Shown here: piece after piece, positions 47,514-53,177 of the stretch | Numbering within the stretch: the first letter of the stretch is position 1 | How the letters are laid out: every line of letters begins with the position of its first letter | DNA from: Candidatus Aphodenecus pullistercoris | GTDB lineage: Bacteria; Spirochaetota; Spirochaetia; Sphaerochaetales; Sphaerochaetaceae | Direction: 5' to 3' | NCBI GenBank assembly: GCA_017694495.1 | Contig: JADIMU010000064.1 | Span: 1-53,177 of the forward strand | Length of the DNA: 53,177 bases | Program-made: the position numbers and the translations under genes | The notes under the pieces: model-generated | Databases searched by the model: none | Told to the model about the DNA's origin: nothing | Seen by the model: the letters and a program-made list of their open reading frames with translations, nothing else

Positions 47514-48719
47514 ATGAGATTCATCTACCGCTGTGGCGACTGCGGCCACGAGTTCGAGAGCGACGATGTCGTATACCTCTGCCCCAAGTGTGGAGGAAGC
47601 GAGAAGGCGGGAGAGTTCCGCAAGGGCATACTCTCAGTCATCCTCGACCCTGATGGACTCAAGGCGCTCAGGGACAGGAAGGATCTGTGCGTCGAAGACT
47701 TCATGCCCTACCCGATCGTCCACCCTGAGACCTTCCCATGTGGCCCCACTCCCCTTGTGAAGCCGCTGAGGCTGAGGAAGGAGACTGGCGTCGACCTCAC
47801 TCTGAAGATGGACAGCCAGCTCCTGTCAGGCTCCTTCAAGGACCGTGCCAGCCTCCTCGTCGCCAGCCAGGCGATCCACCACGGCCAGGACAGGATAGCC
47901 CTGGCGAGCACCGGCAACGCAGGTGCGGCCATGAGCGCCATCGGTGCCGCCTACGGCCTGGACATCATCCTCTTCGTCCCCGCATCCGCCCCAGTCAACA
48001 AGCTGATGCAATCCGTCCTCTACGGTGCCAACGTCGTACCTGTGAAGGGGACATACGACGACGCCTTCGCCCTCTCGATCGCCTACAGCAGGCTGCGTGG
48101 AGGAATCAACCGCAACACGGCCTACAACCCGATGACGATCGAGGGCAAGAAGGCCGCATCGATCGAGATCTTCCTCCAGATGGGGAGGAAGGCTCCGGAT
48201 GTCATCTACGTGCCCACGGGCGACGGATGCATCCTCGGCGGCATCTGGAAAGGCTTTGCCGACCTGAGGGACGCCGGACTGATAGACAGGCTTCCGCGCA
48301 TCATATGCTGTCAGAGCACGGCCTCATCCGCCATAGCCGACGCCGTCGACAGCGGCCGGATGAAGGATGTGGTCGCCACGACGCTCGCCGACAGCATCTC
48401 CGTCTCCTCCCCGGCCAACGGACGCATGGCAGTGCGTGCCGTCAAAGAGTCGTGTGGCCATGCGGTCCGTGTCAGCGACGAGGAGATCCTCGCCGCCCAG
48501 CGCATCCTGACAGCCAAGGCCGGACTCTTCGTGGAGCCGGCGAGCGCATGCGCCTACGCCGCCTTCCTGAAGGACAGGGACAACATCCATGACGGCGAGA
48601 GCGCCACTGTGCTCCTGACAGGCACGGGCTTCAAGGACATGGCAGTCTTCAATGGCCGCATCAGCCTTCCGGAGGCCATAGAGGCCAGCGAGGAGGCCGT
48701 GGGCAGACTTTCCTTCTGA
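47514..48719 (+). CDS. threonine-synthase-like PLP enzyme with N-terminal zinc ribbon
   Basis: 401 residues. The N-terminal 30 residues contain two CxxC pairs (YRCGDCGHEF, YLCPKCGG), a rubredoxin-like zinc ribbon. Then comes a fold-type-II core: GPTPL, QLLSGSFKDRASLL (Schiff-base Lys near 115), STGNAGAAMSA near 148 and VPTGDGCILGGIWKG near 233 (phosphate loop). It resembles ThrC (phosphohomoserine to threonine), but also dehydratase and diaminopropionate-lyase relatives; no other threonine gene is near. A ribosome site (TAGGAGAG) precedes ATG 47514. Confidence 0.78.
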   Translation: MRFIYRCGDCGHEFESDDVVYLCPKCGGSEKAGEFRKGILSVILDPDGLKALRDRKDLCVEDFMPYPIVHPETFPCGPTPLVKPLRLRKETGVDLTLKMDSQLLSGSFKDRASLLVASQAIHHGQDRIALASTGNAGAAMSAIGAAYGLDIILFVPASAPVNKLMQSVLYGANVVPVKGTYDDAFALSIAYSRLRGGINRNTAYNPMTIEGKKAASIEIFLQMGRKAPDVIYVPTGDGCILGGIWKGFADLRDAGLIDRLPRIICCQSTASSAIADAVDSGRMKDVVATTLADSISVSSPANGRMAVRAVKESCGHAVRVSDEEILAAQRILTAKAGLFVEPASACAYAAFLKDRDNIHDGESATVLLTGTGFKDMAVFNGRISLPEAIEASEEAVGRLSF

Positions 48720-48771
48720 CGAGTGTAACCTTGACGCCTCCGGATGCGTTTGGTCATCTTTGAGAATATAC

Positions 48772-49719
48772 ATGGAAAGCAAGCTGATCCCCCTCCTGAT
48801 CGTCCTGGCGCTGCTCACGGGCTGCGCCAGCACAAGCACATCTGAAGAAGCCGCAACAGCCCCCGTCGACGTCCCCGTCCAGACGAATGGGCCCACCGTC
48901 ACCGAGCGCCCATACGAAAGCCTCAGCGCCTCCGTCGCCTCCATCGACGCCGACGGCAGTGTAAGGCTCGTCATCGAAGGAGGCCTCGAGGCCTCCCTCT
49001 GGCAGGAAGTCTCGCTTGGCGGCGAAAGCGTCTTCATCGTGGACGATCTTGCCGACTTCACGGGAGAGGATGGCGCCTTCATGAGCCTCTCCGGCGACGG
49101 CACTGCGACCCTCATCGGCCTCGATGGCCTGGTCGAGGGAGAGGTCATGCCAATCACGGTCCTCGACGGCAGCTACTCCCTCGACGAGATGGTCCAGGGC
49201 GTCTTCTCGCTCGCCCTCTCGGGAGGATCCATCCACGAAGGCCTCGTATGCGTCTCGAACAGCATCAGCGACGAGGTCATCCAGGATCTTGGCATCAACA
49301 GCATCATCGTCTTCTCCCGTCCCGAGGACGGAGGAAGCCTCTTCAGCTTCCTCTCCTCCCAGGGTCTCGTATGGGAAGGCCCATACAGCGCCCAGGCGCT
49401 GGAGTTCATGCTTGCGAACGAAGGACCATTCCTCATCGTCTCGAGTGAGGAGGATGGACTGCTGTGCCTGCCGACAGTCCTCGCCTGCCTGATGGGCTCA
49501 CGCGCCTCGCAGATCGTCGATGACTACGCTTCGGCCCTCAGCCTCACTGCAGGGCAGACTCGTGCGCTCTCGGCCCAGGTCGACGAGCTCCTGTCGCTGC
49601 TCAACGGCGGCACACTGCCCTCGGACGCCTCCCTCCTGAGCATGAGCACGAACCACCTCAACAGGGACCTGGGACTGAACTTCGATACCATCCCCTCGCT
49701 GCGCCTCCACCTGCGCTGA
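48772..49719 (+). CDS. lipoprotein resembling a tyrosine phosphatase without its active site
   Basis: 315 residues. The signal peptide ends in LTGC (Cys near residue 18). The C-terminal half follows the layout of envelope tyrosine phosphatases of the LipA/PTP type: GPYSAQALEFMLANEGPFLIVSSEEDGLLCLPTVLACLMGSRASQIVDDYASAL near 206-258. The catalytic P-loop (H-C-x-x-G-K-D-R-T-G) is here V-S-S-E-E-D-G-L-L-C, lacking the nucleophilic Cys and the Arg. So it may be a non-catalytic receptor-like lipoprotein. It is 52 nt after the PLP gene. The start at 48772 is preferred to TTG 48760. The fold assignment is from pattern, not alignment. Confidence 0.55.
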   Translation: MESKLIPLLIVLALLTGCASTSTSEEAATAPVDVPVQTNGPTVTERPYESLSASVASIDADGSVRLVIEGGLEASLWQEVSLGGESVFIVDDLADFTGEDGAFMSLSGDGTATLIGLDGLVEGEVMPITVLDGSYSLDEMVQGVFSLALSGGSIHEGLVCVSNSISDEVIQDLGINSIIVFSRPEDGGSLFSFLSSQGLVWEGPYSAQALEFMLANEGPFLIVSSEEDGLLCLPTVLACLMGSRASQIVDDYASALSLTAGQTRALSAQVDELLSLLNGGTLPSDASLLSMSTNHLNRDLGLNFDTIPSLRLHLR

Positions 49720-49774
49720 AGGCTTCCACATTCCACTAGCACTTCTTCCTTCAATCCATTAACATGTAGGAGGT

Positions 49775-49790
49775 CTGCCGGCTGCGGCAG
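49775..49790 (+). repeat. leader hairpin before the IscU-like gene
   Basis: CTGCCG and CGGCAG pair around GCTG, 27 nt upstream of ATG 49818. The intergenic 49720-49817 holds no gene. Confidence 0.4.
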
Positions 49791-49817
49791 GTCGAGAAAC
49801 TCATAGGAGAATGCATT

Positions 49818-50510
49818 ATGAAGTACTCTAAGGAAGTCGAGAACATGTGCACTGTCAGATGTGGTGCCCAGCATGGCTGCGCGCCCATCCCCGAGGAAGG
49901 AAAATGGGTCTACTCCAAGGAGATCAAGGACATTTCCGGACTCACCCATGGCGTCGGCTGGTGTGCACCCCAGCAGGGAGCATGCAAGCTCACCCTCAAC
50001 GTCAAGAACGGCATCATCGAGGAGGCCCTGATCGAGACTCTGGGCTGCTCCGGCATGACCCACTCCGCCGCAATGGCCGCCGAAGCCATCGTCGGAAGGA
50101 CTGTGCTCGAGGCCGTCAACACCGACCTTGTCTGTGACGCCATCAACACAGCCATGAGGGAGCTCTTCCTCCAGATCATCTATGGCCGCAGCCAGAGCGC
50201 CTTCAGCGAGGACGGACTGGTCATCGGTGCCGGACTCGAGGACCTTGGAAAGGGCACCTGCTCCCAGGTCGGAACCGTCTACTCCACCAAGCTCAAGGGA
50301 CCGCGCTACCTCAACCTCGCAGAGGGCTACATCCTTCGCCAGGCCCTTGACGAGAACGATGAGATCATCGGCTACGAGTATGTCAACATGGGCGTCTTCA
50401 TGGAGAACGTGAAGAAGGGCGTCGACGCCAACGAGGCCCTCGAGAAGGCGAAGAAGACCTATGGCCGCTTCGCCGACGCCGTCAAGTACATCGACCCGAG
50501 ACACGAGTAA
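49818..50510 (+). CDS. iron-sulfur cluster assembly scaffold-like protein (IscU/NifU fold)
   Basis: 230 residues. Residues about 55-100 (CKLTLNVKNGIIEEALIETLGCSGMTHSAAMAAEAIVGRTVLEAV) match the IscU/NifU N-terminal pattern, where GCSGMTHSAAMAAEAIVG stands for IscU's GCGSAIASSSLLTEWVKG. Cys at about 49, 56 and 77 are candidate cluster ligands. An extra Cys-rich N-terminus (CTVRCGAQHGC, Cys 11, 15, 21) is unusual for IscU. The C-terminal part is unlike IscU (KLKGPRYLNLAEGYILRQALDENDEIIGYEYVNMG). It is followed 14 nt later by the GGGtGRT gene with a strong ribosome site; the pair probably acts together on an iron-sulfur-related task. Confidence 0.72.
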   Translation: MKYSKEVENMCTVRCGAQHGCAPIPEEGKWVYSKEIKDISGLTHGVGWCAPQQGACKLTLNVKNGIIEEALIETLGCSGMTHSAAMAAEAIVGRTVLEAVNTDLVCDAINTAMRELFLQIIYGRSQSAFSEDGLVIGAGLEDLGKGTCSQVGTVYSTKLKGPRYLNLAEGYILRQALDENDEIIGYEYVNMGVFMENVKKGVDANEALEKAKKTYGRFADAVKYIDPRHE

Positions 50511-50524
50511 GGAGGAAAACCGAA

Positions 50525-51529
50525 ATGGCACTTTTCGAAGGTTACGAAAGAAGGATTGACAAGATCAACGAGACACTCGCCAAGTATGGCATCTCCTCCA
50601 TCGAGGAGGCCAAGGAGATCTGCGACAAGGCCGGAGTCGACGTCTACTCCATTGTCAAGGGTGTCCAGCCCATCTGCTTCGAGAACGCATGCTGGGCCTA
50701 CATCACCGGCGCCGCCATCGCCATCAAGAAGGGCGACAAGACGGCCTACGACGTCGCCAAGAGCCTCGGAGAGGGCCTGCAGAGCTTCTGCATCCCCGGT
50801 TCCGTCGCCGACGACAGGAAGGTCGGTCTTGGACATGGCAACCTTGCAGCCATGCTGCTGAGCGACGAGACGAAGTGCTTCTGCTTCCTGGCAGGACACG
50901 AGTCATTCGCCGCCGCCGAGGGAGCCATCGGCATCGCCAGGAACGCCAACAAGGCCCGCAAGGAGCCCCTCAGGGTCATCCTGAACGGTCTTGGAAAGGA
51001 CGCCGCCAAGATCATCTCCAGGATCAACGGCTTCACCTACGTCGAGACCAAGTTCGACTACTTCACCGGCAAGCTTGAAGTCCTCTCCCGCACCCCCTAC
51101 TCCAAGGGCGAGAGGGCTGCAGTCAACTGCTATGGCGTCGACGATGTCCGCGAGGGTGTCGCAGTCATGCACTTCGAGGGAGTCGACGTCTCCATCACGG
51201 GCAACAGCACCAACCCGACCAGGTTCCAGCATCCCGTCGCCGGCACCTACAAGAAGGAGTGCTGGGAGCTCGGCAAGAAGTACTTCTCCGTCGCTTCCGG
51301 TGGTGGCACAGGCCGCACCCTGCATCCGGACAACATGGCAGCCGGCCCCGCCAGCTACGGCATGACCGACACCATGGGAAGAATGCACTCCGACGCCCAG
51401 TTCGCAGGTTCCTCCTCCGTTCCGGCCCACGTCGAGATGATGGGTCTGATCGGTATGGGCAACAACCCCATGGTCGGAGCCTCCGTCGCAGTCGCAGTCG
51501 CAGTTGCCGAGGCTGTCAACAAGAAGTGA
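50525..51529 (+). CDS. GGGtGRT family protein
   Basis: 334 residues, named for the motif GGGTGRT at residues 259-265. Long Gly/Ala-rich conserved stretches (PGSVADDRKVGLGHGNLAAML, GNSTNPTRFQHPVAGTY, HPDNMAAGPASYGM, SSSVPAHVEMMGLIGMGNNPMVGASVAVAVA) suggest a soluble enzyme or cofactor-binding fold; its function is unknown. It is typically paired with the scaffold-like gene upstream, as here (14-nt gap, AAGGAGG). Strong codon bias suggests high expression. The C-terminal VAVAVAVAEAV repeat is a hydrophobic end. A group II intron is inserted 21 nt after the stop. Confidence 0.78.
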   Translation: MALFEGYERRIDKINETLAKYGISSIEEAKEICDKAGVDVYSIVKGVQPICFENACWAYITGAAIAIKKGDKTAYDVAKSLGEGLQSFCIPGSVADDRKVGLGHGNLAAMLLSDETKCFCFLAGHESFAAAEGAIGIARNANKARKEPLRVILNGLGKDAAKIISRINGFTYVETKFDYFTGKLEVLSRTPYSKGERAAVNCYGVDDVREGVAVMHFEGVDVSITGNSTNPTRFQHPVAGTYKKECWELGKKYFSVASGGGTGRTLHPDNMAAGPASYGMTDTMGRMHSDAQFAGSSSVPAHVEMMGLIGMGNNPMVGASVAVAVAVAEAVNKK

Positions 51530-51563
51530 GCTGAAGTCCCACCAAACTGGATCGAGTAGGTAG

Positions 51564-51640
51564 GCTCTCAAGGATTTTTTTTCATCCCTGAGAGCTTTCC
51601 TCTCACACCACCGTACGTACCGGTCGGTATACGGCGGTTC
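51564..51640 (-). ncRNA. group II intron domains V and VI
   Basis: Domain V (about 51605-51640) is the hairpin of CCGCCGTATACCG with CGGTACGTACGGTGG. Domain VI (51564-51595) is the GCTCTCA/TGAGAGC stem with a GGAT/ATCC inner part and an A/C mismatch, loop rich in A on the intron strand. The 3' tail CTACCTACTCGAT follows. Confidence 0.8.
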
Positions 51641-52997
51641 AGATGAATACGAACTCCAGCTGGGAGTTGTATGTCCTGTCCATCTCCATGCGCTCGTTGT
51701 GCTTCACATTGTAGTATTCCTCGATGTTCAGCAGTCCGAGCTTCATGTGCAGAATCCCGTTTGTCAGGGCACTGCCCAGACAATTGGCCATCCGCCAGTA
51801 TCGGTTGCTCGAGAGTCCCTTTGCGTATTTTCCAATCCACCATCTGGACACTCCGAGCTCGAGCAGGTGTTTCTTCCTTGCTCCCGCTTTCTTCCACAGT
51901 TTCCACAAGTATTGTCGCACGCGCCGCCTTATCCATTGCCCCTTCTGCGCAAGCCAGTTCTTGAAGTGTCCTCGGGCATAGTAGTTCAACCATCCCCTCA
52001 GGTAGGCGTTGAGCTCGCTTATCATCTGGTCTGCCGACACTCCACGGTTGCGTTTCGTAATCTCCCTGACCTTCTGCTCGAACTTCTCGACCTTCTTCGC
52101 TTTGGGCTTGCACATCCCGAGGCCATCTCTGGACTTGGTGGTGATGAATGTGAATCCCAGGAATGAAGAGCCGACGGCTCTCCTCGCCTCCGTCTTCTCC
52201 ATGTTCACCTTCAGCTTCATCCGCCCTTCGAGGAAGCGGACTACGGAGTCCCTCACCCTCCTGCAGGCGTACTTGCTCCTGGTGAATATGTTGCAGTCGT
52301 CGGCATATCTGACGAACTTGTGACCTCTCCTCTCCAGCTCCTTGTCGTAGGGCGTGAGGTAGATGTTCGACAACAGCGGCGACAGCGGGCCACCCTGCGG
52401 CGTCCCCTCGTCCGGCTCCGTCAGACATCCGTCGGTCATGATTCCGCTCTTGAGGTACACGTATATCAGTCGCCTGATGTCCTTGTCCTCAAGCGTACGG
52501 TCCACCAGACTCATCAGAAGGTCGTGGTTGACCGTATCGAAGAATTTGGACAGGTCGAGGTCCACCACATGTCTGTAGCCCTCGGCCATGTACTCCTGCG
52601 CCTTCCTCACCGCATCCTCCGCGCTCCGCCCGGGTCTGAACCCGTAGCTGTAGTCCGAGAACGTCGGCTCGAAAAGCGGCTGGAGAACCTGCACCATCGC
52701 CTGCTGGACCACCCTGTCAATCACACATGGCACTCCAAGGAGCCTGACACCTCCGTTGTCCTTCGGTATCTCGACCCTCTTCACCGGCTTCGGCTTGTAC
52801 CTGCGTGCAAGTATCTGTTCCTCAATCCGTGCCCAGTTGTCTTCCATGTACGCGTCGATTCCTTCGACCTCCATTCCATCGACCCCGGCACTGCCCCTGT
52901 TCCGCTTCACGTTCCGTATCGCGACTTCAAGGTTATGAGGCGAGAGCATCCGCCTGCACAGCTCGGTATTTGGTTCCCTCAGGTTCCCTTCTTTCAT
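51639..52997 (-). CDS. ltrA: group II intron reverse transcriptase/maturase
   Basis: 452 residues. RT domain (1-240) with RT-0/1 PRNxxKRNRGSAGVDG, YSYGFRPGRSAEDA near 117, EGTPQGGPLSPLLSNIYL near 197 and the active-site YADD at 231-234. A maturase (domain X) follows (to about 390) with LRGWLNYYARGHFKNWL. No HNH endonuclease domain is present, so retrohoming probably uses replication forks or DNA hairpins. AAGGAG lies before ATG 52997, in intron domain IV. It splices and mobilises its own intron. Confidence 0.95.
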   Translation of the reverse strand: MKEGNLREPNTELCRRMLSPHNLEVAIRNVKRNRGSAGVDGMEVEGIDAYMEDNWARIEEQILARRYKPKPVKRVEIPKDNGGVRLLGVPCVIDRVVQQAMVQVLQPLFEPTFSDYSYGFRPGRSAEDAVRKAQEYMAEGYRHVVDLDLSKFFDTVNHDLLMSLVDRTLEDKDIRRLIYVYLKSGIMTDGCLTEPDEGTPQGGPLSPLLSNIYLTPYDKELERRGHKFVRYADDCNIFTRSKYACRRVRDSVVRFLEGRMKLKVNMEKTEARRAVGSSFLGFTFITTKSRDGLGMCKPKAKKVEKFEQKVREITKRNRGVSADQMISELNAYLRGWLNYYARGHFKNWLAQKGQWIRRRVRQYLWKLWKKAGARKKHLLELGVSRWWIGKYAKGLSSNRYWRMANCLGSALTNGILHMKLGLLNIEEYYNVKHNERMEMDRTYNSQLEFVFI

Positions 52998-53177
52998 AAG
53001 TCTCCTTCTTCCGGCATCCGACTCACTCCGCCCGCGCGGTCTCCGTCATATGCCGAAGCTCTCCTCCTGCTACTCGAAGATTCATCTGTTCGGCCCTTCA
53101 CCACCTCCCACGCGGCTACTATGGCCTCTGCTGACTTCTCACAGTTCGTTGTTACTACGCTGTCATAAGCGATGTTG

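Larger units (their letters stand above)
51551..53177 (-). mobile_element. group II intron, partial (continues past the right edge)
   Basis: The minus strand carries a maturase gene (51639-52997) followed by domain V and VI and ending in CTACTCGAT at about 51551, the usual intron 3' end of this class. The 53000-53177 stretch is intron 5' RNA (with AAGTCAGCAGAGGCCATAG, a stretch usual in such introns). The intron 5' end and 5' exon lie outside the window. The intron is antisense to, and 21 nt beyond, the GGGtGRT stop. Confidence 0.85.

Noticed and set aside
51564-51595. Hairpin after the GGGtGRT gene as a rho-independent terminator
   Set aside because: It is domain VI of the group II intron on the opposite strand; the T-run is in the loop, not after the stem.
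1-53177. CRISPR array or rRNA genes
   Set aside because: No regularly spaced repeat array and no rRNA-like stretch was seen.

Overview
The window is GC-rich bacterial DNA with strong G/C third-position bias. It is densely packed with mostly housekeeping genes that often overlap by 1-14 nt. The gene set suggests a fermentative, amino-acid-metabolising anaerobe with a Gram-negative envelope: spoVG beside ispE, AdhE, Pta, MTA/SAH deaminase plus MtnA, a NusG-domain-II/Gx-transporter pair, several lipoproteins and two small outer-membrane barrels. A host-associated spirochaete (Sphaerochaetaceae-like) fits best. This is inferred from gene content, not from a marker gene.

Layout. 1-3673 (minus): a PHP phosphoesterase, then a tightly coupled set of AAA15-type ATPase, RloB-like protein, seven-helix membrane LuxR regulator and alpha/beta hydrolase (cut by the window edge). 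3878-6335 (minus): PdxA-like dehydrogenase, lipoprotein and a small unknown. 6448-9543 (plus): an extremely acidic small protein, then a TrpXYZ-type ABC importer with promoter, possible operator and terminator. 9620-18835: hydrolase-like lipoprotein, tRNA-Gln, SpoVG/IspE/SMUG1-like glycosylase, HAD phosphatase, cysteine synthase, acyl-CoA ligase, MTA/SAH deaminase and MtnA. 18890-25273: ArgS, BirA and BioY (with a BirA box), CysE, MtaB, TyrA. 25353-35487: a 44-residue exported peptide, Pta, antitoxin-like remnant, RsmA, ComEC core, phosphoglucomutase, Gph, a broken outer-membrane gene, RlmI, NusG-II protein and Gx transporter.

35761-40982 holds AdhE and the serA-serC-lrp operon. 41103-45243 (minus) is a five-gene run: dihydropyrimidinase, cytidine deaminase, phospholipase-D-like lipoprotein and two outer-membrane proteins. 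45358-51529 (plus) has a DUF3320-like protein, a pair of fold-type-II PLP enzymes, a degenerate phosphatase-like lipoprotein, and an IscU-like scaffold with a GGGtGRT-family partner. A group II intron lies antisense from 51551 to beyond the right edge.

The genes connect in several ways. Pta and AdhE are acetyl-CoA ends of acetate and ethanol fermentation. SerA/SerC, CysE and CysK make serine and cysteine. BirA controls and uses biotin taken up by BioY. MTA/SAH deaminase and MtnA handle by-products of SAM use. The most interesting items are the ATPase/RloB/LuxR/hydrolase operon, the IscU-like/GGGtGRT pair, and a recurring start-site pattern (a -10 box 6-10 nt before ATG with no Shine-Dalgarno) that suggests frequent leaderless transcription.
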